Source of the DNA: Omphiscola glabra
Lineage: Eukaryota > Mollusca > Gastropoda > Lymnaeidae
DNA: 64,000 bases
Assembly (NCBI GenBank): GCA_964017045.1
Contig: OZ024802.1
Span: forward strand, 26,848,293 to 26,912,292
Direction of reading: 5' to 3'
Below, in pieces: positions 32,380-44,599 of this stretch. Numbering within the stretch: the first letter of the stretch is position 1; each line of letters begins with the position of its first letter. The notes under the pieces were generated by a model. The model saw nothing but the letters and a program-made list of their open reading frames with translations, did no database searches and was not told the DNA's origin. The position numbers were made by a program, and so were the translations under genes.

Positions 32380-32850
32380 TAAGAAAAAGAAAGAAAGAAT
32401 GAAAGAATGCATGAAAGCAAGAAGAAAGAAGAAAGAAAGAATGAAAGAATGCATGAAAGCAAGAAGAAAGAAGAAAGATAGAATGAAAGAATGCATGAAA
32501 GCAAGAAGAAAGAAGAAAGAAAGAATGAAAGAATGCATGAAAGCAAGAAGAAAGAAGAAAGATAGAATGAAAGAATGCATGAAAGCAAGAAGAAAGAAGA
32601 AAGAAAGAATGAAAGAATGCATGAAAGCAAGAAGAAAGAAGAAAGATAGAATGAAAGAATGCATGAAAGCAAGAAGAAAGAAGAAAGAAAGAATGAAAGA
32701 ATGCATGAAAGCAAGAAGAAAGAAGAAAGATATAATGAAAGAATGCATGAAAGCAAGAAGAAAGAAGAAAGAAAGAATGCATGAAAGCAAGAAGAAAGAA
32801 GAAAGATAGAATGAAAGAATGCATGAAAGCAAGAAGAAAGAAGAAAGATA
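32380..32850. repeat. 42-bp purine-rich minisatellite with alternating variants
   Basis: About 11 units of GAATGAAAGAATGCATGAAA plus GCAAGAAGAAAGAAGAAAGA. The 13th-from-last site alternates AAAGAAAG and AAAGATAG from unit to unit, an 84-bp dimer. The unit is 14 codons, so frames stay open on both strands (152 residues plus strand, 163-267 minus strand). The long frames are best explained by this. Confidence 0.95.
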
Positions 32851-32879
32851 CCAATTAAAGTACGACCTAAGACAAAATA

Positions 32880-33140
32880 AAGGCCCAGCATGATGGTTTG
32901 AATAGAGCTAAGAGAAAGAAAGAAGAAACAAACAAACAAAGACAGAAAACAAGAAAGAAAGAAAGAAAGAAAGGAAGAAAGAAACCAATTACAACATGAC
33001 CTAAGACAAAATAAAGGCCCAGCATGTCGGTTGTACACAACAGATTTGAACCCTTTACTTGAGCTGTACAGAGCTAAGAGAAAGAAAGAAAACAAAATTA
33101 GAACACGACCTAAGACAAAATAAAGGTCCAGCATGTCGGG
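32880..33140. repeat. Larger ~150-bp duplication with GAAA-rich core
   Basis: The words CGACCTAAGACAAAATAAAG, CCAGCATG and GAGCTAAGAGAAAGAAAG occur three times (32860-32920, 32990-33080 and 33108-33140) around GAAA/CAAA runs. The 42-bp array starts from the same word (GAGCTAAGAAAAAGAAAG at 32377), so it grew inside this larger repeat. Confidence 0.75.
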
Positions 33141-33746
33141 GACAAAACTCACCTGCCTGTTCCAGGTAAAAATGTATCCCAACAGGTAACATCAATAATA
33201 GACTTATCCGAATGCCCCAGACCCCGGTGGCATAACAAACATGCAGTTTTCCTGATACGTTCCGACAGCGAGATAACTAATTCGGACCCGCACTTGGGCG
33301 ACAGGCGTGCGGCTGCAGTGTGGGTAGTGGAGGGTAGTATCACTCCACGTGTGGTATGGACAACTGCACTCTGGGGAATACAATATACAGTTGTGCTGTT
33401 AAAAAATTTAATATATTTAAGCCTGCATAATATAAGTATAATTATAAGAGAAAAAAAAGTATTTTTTTTTTTTAAATTAGATTCTCTGTTAAACTGCTAA
33501 CAGCAAAATTAAATGGTGTATGTAGAGAAATTTCGCTGTCAGCGATACGAGGAAAAAGATCTTAAGGGAAAACCCTAAAACAGCCAAATGTATTGTTTTA
33601 TAGCAAAGTAATCAGCCAAAAAAACTTTTAATTTCTCACCTAGATGTGTAGGTTTTTCCTTCAAAATCTTAAATTCCTTGAACGCCATTCCGTTGGTGTG
33701 TTCATGATTTGTTCGATGAGTGTGTGTGTTCGGTTTGTGTTTTATA

Positions 33747-33937
33747 CAGAGGCGTAGCTAGAGTTTTTGGCGCCCGGGGACAAGAGTCATTTTAAAGAGC
33801 CTTCTTCCTTTTTTTTTCGACTCTCAGACCCATTATTTTCATCAATAAAATTATATCAAAGCAAATTTTGGCGCCCCTAACTATAGTCTGGCACCCAGGG
33901 ACATCTGTCTCCTCTGCCCCACTAAGCTTAATCTCTG
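33747..33937. mobile_element. hAT-type MITE, 191 bp
   Basis: Starts CAGAGGCGTAGCTAGAG and ends TAATCTCTG, flanked by a perfect 8-bp duplication GTTTTATA (33739-33746 and 33938-33945). GGCGCCC-type words lie near both ends. The interior (TTTTAAAGAGCC, ATCAATAAAATTATATC) is non-coding. Confidence 0.85.
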
Positions 33938-34109
33938 GTTTTATATACCTCTTTTGTTGTGAGCGTAATAATTGGCATGAAGATTAATTGTGAAGCTGTT
34001 GTGAGAATGTTATTTGGGAAGCTGTTGCTATGTGGTTTTGTATTGGTGACGTTGTTTGGGGGGCATGAGGGATGACGTTGTTCGTTGCTATGGTTTTGTT
34101 AGTTGGTGA

Positions 34110-34136
34110 GTAGCAGAGAGAGAGAGAGAGAGAGAA
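34110..34136. repeat. GA microsatellite
   Basis: (AG)12-13 run inside a T/G-rich segment with no gene (33946-34700). Confidence 0.85.
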
Positions 34137-34701
34137 AAGGAAGAAGGCACACAGTGGGGTTTCTTGTTGAATAAGGAACCGTGTCAAATATTGAGACCAA
34201 AGACGTTACTAATTATCCTTGGTTCATGCCGGCCTGGACCATAAAATGAAATCTATAACCTACGACGATCACGTGATCGATAATAAGAAACATTCATCAA
34301 CGGAACCAGGACCAGCGACGCATGCGTTACTACAGCGTTGCTGTTTATAGAGCGTTCACAAGAGTAGCCTTTCCTTTTGTTATTGTGGTCGAGAGATTTG
34401 TGAGACTTTTTGATATACCCTCAAGCCTAAAATAAGTTCAAAATATAATGAGCCACCGACACGTCACAGTCTGGGATTCGGTTGTCTTGACTCTAGGAAG
34501 AAAAAAAACGACTAGGGAACCTTAAATGTAAAGTACAATCTATGATGGCTTTTATATCTCCACGCTGGAGTCCATGTGCCAACCGTAAATGGTAGATGCT
34601 AATCTCCAATTAAATTAGCTTTTCAATTTGGCATTTTTTTTTACACAAGTTATCTTTGGTTTACAACATCCATATTTTTTTTTAATTTGACAAACTTGGA
34701 C

Positions 34702-34880
34702 CAGAGGCGCAGCTATGGCTAATGCCAACCGGGGCGGGCCAAGAAACGTAAAGCCCCCCCCCCCCTTTTTTTCCACCAAAAAATCAGGAAGTGGCCGAAA
34801 TACCACCCCTCCATAAAAATAAAACAAAATTGCCACCCGGGGCAAATCGCCCTTTAAGCCCCACCCTTCCTACGCCACTT
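34702..34880. mobile_element. hAT-type MITE, 179 bp
   Basis: Starts CAGAGGCGCAGCTATGG, ends CCTACGCCACTT, and is flanked by ACTTGGAC/ACTTAGAC (7 of 8). The left and right parts contain ACCGGGGC/CCGGGGCAAATC words typical of this MITE family. Confidence 0.75.
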
Positions 34881-35149
34881 ACTTAGACCATTTTACTTTC
34901 TGTATTAAGTAGATTTTAGTTGAAGATCGTGCTTCGAAAAAAAAAATACTTTTGAATTATTTTTTTTTTTTATTTCTATAACGGTAATGACCTAAACCAT
35001 GTCGTAAACAAGGAAAACATCTTGAAAGGAATTTACTATCTTTGCTTTTCTATGGACTTGTCCAATATATAAATCACAGGGTCGAACTGCTGTTTACATC
35101 CCGAGATAATGATCTTTGGAATTTATTGAATTTGGAAGGAAAAAATACA

Positions 35150-35672
35150 CAACCAGAACCAGTATGATTGAGACTAGGATTCTTATGACGAGCCAACCAG
35201 ACCCAGTATGATTGAGACTAGGATTCTTACGACGAGCCAAGCAGAACCAGTATGATTGAGACTAGGATTCTTATGACGAGCCAACCAGAACCAGTATGAT
35301 TGAGACTAGGATTCTTACGACGAGCCAAGCAGAACCAGTATGATTGAGACTAGGATTCTTATGACGAGCCAACCAGAATCAGTATGATTGAGATTAGGAT
35401 TCTTATGACGAGCCAACCAGACCCAGTATGATTGAGACTAGGATTCTTATGACGAGCCAACCAGAATCAGCATGATAGATGCTTGTATTCTTATGACGAG
35501 CCAAGCAGAATCAGTATGATTGAGTCTAGGATTCTTATGACGATCCAACCAGAACCAGTATGATTGAGTCTAGGATTCTTATGACGAGCCAACCAGAACC
35601 AGTATGATTGAGTCTAGGATCCTTATGACGAGCCAACCACAACCAGTATGATCGAGAATAGGATTCTACAAT
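35150..35672. repeat. 44-bp minisatellite, ~12 units
   Basis: Unit contains CCAGTATGATTGAGACTAGG and ATTCTTATGACGAGCCAA. CAACCAG/CAAGCAG variants alternate over the first units. The last units switch from GAGACTAGG to GAGTCTAGG. One internal unit (35466-35506) is diverged. Confidence 0.93.
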
Positions 35673-35699
35673 AGAGATAGCAGAAATTTTTTTTAAAGG

Positions 35700-36030
35700 C
35701 CATGACACAAACAATAATAAACTATGACACACACTTTGGTGTAAACTGTTACACAAATCAAACTATGAAATACAATCTGACACATATCAAAGTATGACAC
35801 ATATCAAACTATTATACAACCTATGCCAATACCATGACACAAGCTATGACACAGCCTAGGACACAAACTGTCCACACAAACTATGACCCAATTGAACTAT
35901 GACACAAACTTTGACACAAATCAAACTATGACACAAACTATATGACACAAAGTATGACACACTATGACACAAATCAAACCATGACACAAACAAGAACACA
36001 AACTGGGACACAAACTAGGACACATATTGA
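35700..36030. repeat. Degenerate 9-18 bp repeat (ACTATGACACAAA)
   Basis: Irregular repeats of ACTATGACACAAA and ACACAAATCAA. No fixed period, so an old or slippage-driven array. 36110-36360 that follows is G-rich with runs of 7-9 G. Confidence 0.7.
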
Positions 36031-36417
36031 AAATTTAAAACAGAGATGAATTAACACGAATTTCCATGCGCCATTGGTAGATAGTAAAATTATTTTACAC
36101 CGTGTAGAGTATGTGTGTGTGGGGGGGCGGAGGTCGGTGAGGGGGGGCGAGTTAAAATTGATTGGGGAAGTTTAGTTTAGGACTATGGTGGTAAGGGATT
36201 TAAGAAAAAAAATTAAAAATGAATGGGGTAGGAGTATTGAGAAAGAACGGGTCTTAGGCCGGGTGTAGGTGAGAAAAAAAGGGGGGGGGTGAATGGGAGA
36301 AGGTGGGGTGGAGTATTTGTGTGGGAGACTGAGGATTGGAGTAAGTGATGTGAGGGGGGGAGCCTCAGCGTTTTATTTTCAAAAGCTGTTAAATGGTACT
36401 TTGTTGCCGTATGCCCA

Positions 36418-36712
36418 TATACTCATATCCTAGACAGCATATACTCATATCCTAGAAGCATATAATCATATCCTAGACAGCATATACTCATATCCTAGAC
36501 AGCATATACTCATATCCTAGACAGCATATACTCATATTCTAGACAGCATATACTCATATCCTAGACAGCATATAGTCATATTCTAGACAGCATATACTCA
36601 TATCCTAGACAGCATATACTCATATCCTAGACAGCATATACTCATATCCTAGACAGCATATACCCATATCCTAGACAGCATTTACTTTACCCATATCCTA
36701 GACAGCATTTAC
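36418..36712. repeat. 22-bp minisatellite, ~13 units
   Basis: Unit ACTCATATCCTAGACAGCAT plus AT, with few changes (TTCTAG, TAGTCA, ACCCAT). Confidence 0.93.
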
Positions 36713-37056
36713 TTACACCGTGTCTGTGTTTCTGTGGGGGGGGGATATCATGAGGGCTAAATTTTTTACACCGGTTACAAGGTTTGCCTGTAATTGATAA
36801 ATAACATAATGTGTATGGGCACAATCCAAACTCACCTCAGAACTAAGAAAGTTGAAAAATGAGAAAAATCCATCGTCCAATGAAAACCAGCACGAGAATT
36901 CACAACCACTGCATAGCGCAAGAAAGATTTCTTTTTTTAACAAATACTGAAATATATCCTTAATGACTGCAATTATTGGGGATTGGTCTGAAGATGTCGC
37001 GAATTGACAGGTCACTGGTGAATCGGTGATCACGTCGTGTCGGTTCTTGTTCATGG

Positions 37057-37091
37057 GAGTGGGGGGGGGGGCCCTTTGGGGGGGGGGGGGG
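37057..37091. repeat. Compound G tract
   Basis: Two G-runs separated by CCCTTT. Left flank 36713-37054 has no gene despite a 113-residue frame. Confidence 0.7.
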
Positions 37092-37734
37092 TTATCTATA
37101 CTTTGGTTCAGGCCCAGTAAGGTAATTCTCGTTAATTGCTTTAAAATAAAATTAACTTAAAATGAATAGAAACGAACTGTGTCGAGCACGTTGCAAAACT
37201 TGCCTTAGCTTTGGTACGCAAGAAAAAATGTATATAACGTTTTTATCTTTCAAAAGGCTCAATTGCACATGATGTCAAATATTTACAAAATTTGAATGAG
37301 TTACGGTTCGGCCAAATAAAATTTATTGAATTGCCAATAGCTGCAGTAAATCCACTCTAAGCTCCATGAATGAATTCTATGTCTGTGTACATTCATGTTT
37401 CTATCCCTATATCCATCAATGCATCCATCATAATGTCGACCATTAGTAAAATATCCACGATTTACGTTTATTCATGTACCTTTTTTTTTTTTTTTTGGAG
37501 TCTTCGAATACGTGTTTACTTGAATTTTTAATATAAACAACAGTTTTATCGTTAAGAAAGTGATTAAGTATCTAATAGGCTAATAGATTAGCTAACCTAT
37601 AAAGTGCTATTGAACTATAAAAAAAAAATTAGAAAACTCGGTCAACACTGCAGGTAAGAACGGTCGTCAAACTAAACGAGACTGCTATCCTGCTTCGTGG
37701 TTGATTGAAAATACCGAACCGTGTGTTTCTCACC

Positions 37735-37798
37735 GTATGTGAAACTCCAATGGGAATGGACGCCAAGGCGGCCGGGGACCTTGCGAGGAAGACGCCGA
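37735..37798 (-). other. GC-rich patch, possible exon on either strand
   Basis: A short GC-rich island in AT-rich DNA. Minus strand reads GLLGVFLARSPAALASIPIG to a donor-like ACG|GTGAGA. Plus strand reads MGMDAKAAGDLARKTPS to a donor-like CGA|GTAAGC. Neither has a convincing acceptor or a partner. 37100-37734 and 37800-37985 show nothing else. Confidence 0.15.
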
Positions 37799-37987
37799 GT
37801 AAGCCAAACTATCCAATGACCTACACATTACGTTTATCTCTGGTTTCAGGAGTTATCTAACGTGTCCCTTGGAACGACGACAGCTTACTGTGAGTTTTTG
37901 TGGTCCAAAACAGTTAGACAAGCAGAGCAATGGTTCTCAAGATCTAATGTTGGGGGTAATTTGGTGGCGCAGTACAGTATATACGTA

Positions 37988-38195
37988 TTGTAAGCTACAG
38001 GATGTCTAGACAGAAAACTGCCCGTTATATAATAGAGGATGTCAATACAAATATGGCCAAGTTGTATAACAGAGGATGTCAAGACAAATATGTCCAAGTT
38101 ATATAACAGAGGATGTCAAGACAAATATGGCCAAGTTGTATAATAGAGGATGTCAAGACAAAAACGACCAAGTTGTATAACAGAGGTTGCCCAGC
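37988..38195. repeat. 37-bp minisatellite
   Basis: Five units of TATAACAGAGGATGTCAAGA plus CAAATATGGCCAAGTTG; the flank 38275-38289 is a G-run. 38290-39075 shows no gene. Confidence 0.88.
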
Positions 38196-39084
38196 AGATA
38201 ACGTGCGCCACCCTCTTGGTTCAGATGTTGACGTAGTATCCCTCCGATATGTCCACGTGGGTCCAATCTAAACGGGGGGGGGGGGGGGGAGTGCATAGTC
38301 TGCAGCTCGATTTTGAATTGAGACGACGTGTATAAAGCAAAGTAAATAGTCTTAATTTATTTCACTGGTCACATCTGACCACTTCGTAAGTAAAACGCAT
38401 CTTATATACTAGTGTATTTGTAGAGTACATTTTATTTGGTGGTTCTGATGGACCCTTTTTGTTCATTAGAGTAGTGTTCTTAATAAATTACTTGTCGAGC
38501 TCATTTAATGTGACCCACAAAATGGTATCGTCATAGCAAAAGATACGGCCAAATGCTATGTCTTTTATAGACCTACGTGTGCGTGCGTTTACAACTAACA
38601 ACTATGATTTATTAGCTGGCGTTACACAGATTAAATGCACTATTAGTCTAAAATAACATACAAGCATTTAATGAGTGACTATAATTTCTAGTGCTCGAGT
38701 AGGACATACTGTCATGCGGAGAGTCCTACATAGACCAGAGGCTTGCACTTGTATAATTCTAACAGCAATATCATTATAGTAAATATAAAGCCGGGTGGTT
38801 AAGTCTTACATAGACCCACGTGTGCGACCGTATCACTGATGTAGCCAAGTATCTAGAATTGCAATGTTAACTCAGTCATCGAGAACCTCGGAGTCTTCGC
38901 GCTCAAAGTAGTTACGGGATATTTGCGGTCAAATTTAAAATGTATTGAGATTGTCCCGGACGCACTACCCAACTCACATAGATTCGGGGCGCGAAACTCT
39001 GCACCTATCATGTAAGCTAAACTCTGAAACATGACTTCTGTAAGCATTAAGTATCATTTAACGGACTATTTTCTTTGCCCCCTT

Positions 39085-39365
39085 TGGATAATCATGTTGG
39101 GTCTTGGGACTATCGTGTTGGGTCTTAGGATAATCATTTTGGGTCTTATGATAATCATGTTGGGTCTTATAATAATCATGTTTTGTCTTAGGATAATTAT
39201 GTTGGGTCTTAAGAAAATTATGTTGTGTCTTATAATAATCATGTTGTGTCTTAGGATAATTATGTTGGGTCTTAGGACAATCATGTTGTGTCTTAAAATA
39301 ATCATGTTGCTTTTTGGGATAATTATGTTGGGTCTTAGGACAATCATGTTGGGGTTTACTATTAC
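39085..39365. repeat. 21-bp minisatellite, ~13 units
   Basis: Unit ATAATCATGTTGGGTCTTAG. The period is a multiple of three, so frames stay open on both strands (up to 120 residues plus, 106 minus). Not a gene. Confidence 0.93.
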
Positions 39366-39713
39366 AATTAATCATCACTGTTATTTAACTTAATTATTCA
39401 ACATCATTATTGCTCGTTATAACAAATGTGTTTATTTTTAGTTATTTATGTTTCTCATGCTCTGGAACATCTGTTTAATCCAGAGGTAACCCCTAGATTT
39501 ATTGGAGGATTGTCATACATTGGATAACATGTAACAAAAATATATTTATTATCCAGAATTATCAAAAGTGTTTATTGCTAGTTATGTATACTTAAATTTC
39601 TGTCACTGTAACTGAATTTTACTATTTGTGTATAGGTTCAGATATTGTCCTTCTTCTTCCTGATTTTCTGTCGTGTTCTATTTCTGCTTTTACCATACTC
39701 TCAGAACAAATTA

Positions 39714-39810
39714 TTATTATTATTATTATAAGAAGGTTTTATACCGTAGTATTACAACCTAAGGCTGGGCTCACCACGGCGTACATACAATTTAACAAAC
39801 ATAATCCTGA
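39714..39810. repeat. ATT microsatellite with GCGC-hairpin dispersed repeat, copy 1
   Basis: (ATT)n, then ACCGTAGTATTACAACCTAA, GGCTGGGCTCACCACGGCGT and ACAT. The same order occurs at 62545-62625, where the hairpin GCGCGGTA...CACCGCGC is better kept. Probably a short dispersed element (SINE-like or MITE-like). Confidence 0.6.
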
Positions 39811-40404
39811 ACTTAAAAATTAACATACATTAATTAAATAAAACAAAACAAAGCAATCGTTCTCAAAACCCGAAATCCTCGGATTTGTCAACTGAATTTG
39901 AAAATGTCAGTCTCCCAACCAATCAAACCTCTGGGCACACGGGTACACATGAAATTGTACCAATCATACTCTCGGCACACGGCTACCCATGAAATTGTGA
40001 GCATAGAAACGTGGTGAAGCGATTGTGGAGTTTGAATGATGAGTTTGAGGTGACATCGGGCAAGGTAAAACCCGAATCAGTGTTTCGAACGTGTATCTTG
40101 TGTGATTATTTCATACATTTTTTCCGAACAAAAAATTACAATGTAACTCATTCTTATATATGTCTCTTTACCTTTGGGGGGGAGGGGAATATCGATTGTT
40201 TGATTACCTGAAACGGAGTCGGTCAAGTAAGTGTCACGATTCGATAGATAAGTCATCGTCTTATTAAAAAAACTAAGCTGCGCAGGGTAAAGCAGGTGAC
40301 GGGTTGTGAGTTACAGTGGTTCTCAAACCAGCTCTCATTTTGGCAACATCCTGAGCAGGAAGTAACATTTGAGCACCTGGTGGATTCGGTGATGTTTGAT
40401 CTCT

Positions 40405-40502
40405 CGTTCTCTCTCTCTCTCTCTCCCTCTCTTTATCTCTCTCTCTCCTTCTCTATCTCTCTCTCTCTCTCTCTCCCTCTCTCTTTCTCTCTTTATCTCC
40501 TC
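40405..40502. repeat. CT microsatellite
   Basis: About 95 bp of (CT)n with CCCT and TTAT interruptions. 39811-40404 and 40503-40880 show no gene. Confidence 0.92.
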
Positions 40503-40889
40503 GCAGTAAGTTCGAGACAAGTCGCATCACAGCGGTTCATAGTGTCATAGTTCTATACATAACGAGCATTTCTTTATGAACGTTTTATGTACTGTAGATA
40601 AAGTTGAAGAGACTGACAGATAGCGGACCAATATGTAGCACGCGTGTACAAAAAAAAGAACCATGCTGTGACATAAGACCCAGCATATGGACACTAAGGT
40701 TTTTCCCACATTTTGGATATCTGTGAGGCAGATATGAGTCTGCATGATTTATCTGAGCAACGAATACCCGCTGCACTTCTATAAAACTCGCGCTAATCGC
40801 AAGCCCTGTCGTTGAAGATTAACTCCCTGGAAAGCTCCAACCGCTTTTAACGTCCTTAAAAGAAGAAAGAGAAATTTAGATTTCTCCAG

Positions 40890-41092
40890 TTCTAAGTCGT
40901 AAGGCAAGGGTGGCATCTCTCCAGTTCTAAGTCGTAAGGAAAGGATGGAATCTTTCCAGTTCTAAGTCGTAAGGCAAGCATCGAATCTTTTCAGTTCTAA
41001 GTCGTAAGGCAATGATGTCATCTCTTCAGTTCTAAGTCGTAAGGCAATGAGGTCATCTCTTCAGTTCTAAGTCTAAGGCAATGATGTCTAGT
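40890..41092. repeat. ~33-bp minisatellite
   Basis: Six units of CAGTTCTAAGTCGTAAGGCA plus a variable end with TCTC/TCTT. Confidence 0.88.
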
Positions 41093-41734
41093 CTCCATTT
41101 TAAGTGTCAATGCACGGATTTAATCTTTTTTTTCTTGTACAGTTCAATAAGTTTAGTTTCTCGAGAAGCGAAGTTCCGTTGATTCTATACAGAGCCGAGT
41201 GGGGTTGAGGGATCGTGAGGGATCCGCCAGGGCAGGGGTTGATGATGTCACAATTAAATTCTTAGAGGACAAGATTATTTTTTAAAGGATGCTCATTAAA
41301 AATACTCCCCATAGTGTGCATGTAGTGGGTGGAGGGGGTGTAGACACACACAGGGGGTAGGAATACCCATCCCGCCAAATACCCCGAGGGAAGTCCAGGT
41401 CCCTGATTGGACAAAGACACTAATCTCAAGTTGCCAGATAACGTTCATTGTCAAAATAAAGTCGGGTGATGTGCTCCGAGATAGCGCGGGCTATGCGGTC
41501 AAGTATTTCAGGTGTACAGCGGGAGTTGCTAAAAATACATCTGAAATTTGATGCGTACTTTTTTTACCCTTTTCTTTTGCTGTCGAAAGATATAGCTCCT
41601 AGTAAACTTCTCTATAGCGGCATACCACCATACATAAGTTGCACTACAACATAATATGCTTATTATGGCGGTCTATCTTTCATACGTGGTATAATGGAAG
41701 ATTTAGAGTGTTGTCAATATTTGAAGATACTTGT

Positions 41735-42060
41735 AAAAAATATATTATATGCATTTTTTTACATTTTATTTTTAATATTCTAATATCCCACCCGCTTTCA
41801 CATGGCAGATTTATTTTACCAACTCTTGCAGTAAAACAAAATAAAATATTGCGCATCAAACGCACATGCGAAATTTTTTTTCAATAACCTAATTTAGCGC
41901 AGCCATCGGGAATTTTCCTTTATGTTCCCCTTGAAAAAACGGGAAAAGGGGATCTTGGGGGGTTGGAGCTGGGAATGGGGCTGAAAATTTAAAGAATGTG
42001 TTGTCATCGGCAACGAGTCTATGTCCCAAGTTTCAGCTCGATAGGATAACGGGAATTAGC
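41735..42060. repeat. Dispersed repeat family B, copy 2
   Basis: Second copy of the 18640 element (ATTCTAATATCCCACCCGC, GGCAGATTTATTTTACCAA, AACGCACATGCGA, CATCGGCAACGAGTC, CAGCTCGATAGGATAACGGG). It ends directly at the 37-bp array that follows. Confidence 0.6.
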
Positions 42061-42077
42061 CGTTCGAATATTTTGCC

Positions 42078-42272
42078 ACCCAGTTAGTCAGACAGTCAGC
42101 CAGCCACCCAACAACCCATGAACAACAGACAGTCAGCCAGCCACCCAACAACCCATGAACAACAGACAGTCAGCCAGCCACCCAACAACCCATGAACAAC
42201 AGACAGTCAGCCAGCCACCCAACAACCCATGAACAACAGACAGTCAGCCAGCCACCCAACAACCCATGAACA
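42078..42272. repeat. 37-bp minisatellite between two mobile elements
   Basis: Five almost perfect units of CAGTCAGCCAGCCACCCAAC plus AACCCATGAACAACAGA, fitted between family-B copy 2 and the Helitron-like element. CAGTTAGTCAGACAGTCAGC just before it looks like the seed. Confidence 0.92.
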
Positions 42273-42286
42273 AAAGCGGAGTTAAT

Positions 42287-42935
42287 GATATATATATATA
42301 AAAGTGAAAATTTGTGGGTTTGTCTGTTCCACAAAGGCTTCATTATCCAGAAGGAACTCTTAAGGGGTTGAGAACTTTTAATAACATTTCGTGTGGGGCC
42401 GGGGGCCCCGAATTCGTTTTTTCCTTATATGAGCTATATAAAAAATGTTCAAACAAATACTCCTACGTGAATGGATGGATATCGATAAAACTTAGTACAC
42501 GTACACTTGATTATCCATATTCAAATACCGAAGGGTACTGAACTCATAATATCCATTCTCCTGGGGCCGGGGGCCCCATTTCGTTTTTCCTTATATGAGC
42601 TATATAAATAGCGATAAGCTTAATACTCCTATATGAATGGATGGATCTTGACCAAACTTAGTACACATACACTTGATTATCCATATTCAAATACAAAAGG
42701 GTACTGAAGTCATAATATCCATTCCTCTGGGGCCGGGGGCCCCGTTTCATTTTTCCTTATATGAGCTATATTAATATCAATATGCTTAGACAACACTACA
42801 GTTTATATGTGAATAGATCGATATAGGTCAAGATGAAACGGGATCCCATAGAGAACCATATACTAACGGGATCTGTGGGTCACCGGGATCGGGGTTCTAG
42901 TGCAATCCCGGGCCACGCCGGGTATATCGGCTAGT
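42287..42935 (+). mobile_element. Helitron-like non-autonomous element, short copy
   Basis: The left end is a TA run then AAAAGTGAAAATTTGTGGG. The right end has a hairpin CCCGGGCCACGCCGGG, 8 nt, then CTAG followed by T, which fits Helitron 3' ends (hairpin plus CTRR, inserted before T). Inside are three ~167-bp tandem units starting at 42395, 42563 and 42729, each with GGGGCCGGGGGCCCC and CCTTATATGAGCTATAT. No protein coded. A canonical 5' TC was not pinned down. Confidence 0.6.
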
Positions 42936-43114
42936 ATAAAATATTTTAATAAATATCAACAATTTATGGATGTAGTAAAGACACATCGAAAGCCTTTATT
43001 GAATTAGAAGACGCATATCTCTCTATAAGCACGGCAGGAAATTAACAACAACAATGTATATATATACATATATCACTATGTTAGGAGAAGAACAGACAGA
43101 TTAAACCAATAAAC

Positions 43115-43700
43115 TATGAGAAACCAGACTTTTGAAAAAGTAAATCGATTCAAATACCTAGGATCTTTATTAAATGAAGGAAATGAAATATTAACAGAAA
43201 TAAAAGAAAGAATATCAGTCCGAAACAGGGCAAAAGAAAAACAAAGAAAAACAAAGAAACCATTTATAAAACTATAATCATTACATTTGTAACATATGCA
43301 AGTGAACCTTGGACCATAGTATAAACGTCTGAAAACCTATTAAACACATGGGGGAGTAAAGTTATCCTGAAAAAATATATTGAACAACAGAGGATGAATA
43401 TGGATGGACAATAACGGATCACACCGTAGTAACAAAAAAACGTTTAAAGGCAGGCTACGCTGGGCAGGACACTTGGAGAGAATGCCAAATGACAGAGGAG
43501 TGAATAGTGTACACTACCAAAACCCCAGAGGAAAACGCCTCAAAGGCAGACCTAGGCTTAGATGGATGGATGATGTGGAAAAAATATCTACAACTGGGAA
43601 TCCAAGCACGGAAGAGAAAAGCATCAGTTAGGTCTGAGTGGAAGGAAGTAGTGAGGCAGGCCAAAGCCCTACATGGGCTGTAGTGCCACAGCGATGGATG
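43115..43700 (+). pseudogene. Non-LTR retrotransposon reverse-transcriptase remnant
   Basis: Translated pieces FEKVNRFKYLGSLLNEGNEI then, in another frame, FKGRLRWAGHLERMPNDRG, KRLKGRPRLRWMDDVEK and RSEWKEVVRQAKALHGL are typical of the end of LINE-type reverse transcriptases. Between them the A-rich sequence is frame-broken. A 3' fragment of the same family lies at 2540-2625. Confidence 0.8.
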
Positions 43701-43809
43701 GATGAAAAATAACTTAAAAGGAACAATTTTATGTTTAATTAATGCTTGTACTTGAGTCTTCCTTTTTTAAAGTTGTATGTTAAAAAAGGAATAAACGCCT
43801 CCCTTTTTT

Positions 43810-44005
43810 TGTTCGCCTTTTTGTCTGTATTAAATGGCTCTTTGAATAAAATGCATCTTTGTATAAAATGCCTCTTTGTATAAAAATGGCTCTTTGTCTG
43901 TATAAATGCCTCATTGTCTGTATAAAATTCCTCATTGTCTGTATAAATGCTTCTTTGTATAAAATGCCTCAGTGTGTATATAATGCCTATTTGTCTGTAA
44001 AATGC
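43810..44005. repeat. ~21-bp degenerate repeat
   Basis: About nine units of TGTATAAAATGCCTCTTTG. Old, with length variation. Confidence 0.8.
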
Positions 44006-44161
44006 CTGCGCATATTTTGCGTTGGTTTATCTGTGTACAGTAAATACCCTACCATATTTTGTACTTTTAATATCATGTTTTTCTCGAGAGTACTCTATGG
44101 ACTTGAGTGACGCGTTCGCCAGGTCAATGTCATCACGGTAATGATAACTTTGCTCTTCCTT

Positions 44162-44282
44162 CATGCAAACCGTCACTGCAAGTATTGCAACAAGATAACT
44201 TCATTTGATGGTATAGGTTTCATGCAAACCGTCACTGCAAGTATTGCCACAAGATAACTTCATTTGATGGTATAGGTTTCTT
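44162..44282. repeat. 59-bp direct duplication
   Basis: Two copies of a block from CATGCAAACCGTCACTGC to GATGGTATAGGTTT, differing at one base; recent. Confidence 0.9.
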
Positions 44283-44599
44283 ACGTAACAAGGCAACAGT
44301 GGCGTAGATGTGGCCAACATTTTTGTCGCTTCCCTTCCAAGAAAAATACTTTGCAAGTTGGCTGAAAATGCCGCCCCACCAAATAATGGAGATAAAAAAT
44401 GTTGACAAGGGCTGGTTGCCCACTTCACCCCCCTCGCTAAGTCCCTGCAAGGTCATCTTGATAATCGTTCTTTTTTTCTAACCTTTTTTTCTTTTTTTTT
44501 CCCCTTATATAAAAATAAATCTGAAATGGATGAAAATTGAACAGAAATCTAAAATGAAATATCGTGCTTATTATTTCCCCCGACCCAACAACCCGGGGT

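Noticed and set aside
32288..33182. Frames of 152-267 residues on both strands, looking like a Phe/Leu/Ser-rich membrane protein or a Lys-rich protein
   Set aside because: The 42-bp unit is a multiple of three and has no stops; openness on both strands reflects the repeat.
39031..39393. 120-residue Met/Ile/Leu-rich frame with a 106-residue frame opposite
   Set aside because: A 21-bp array with no stops on either strand.
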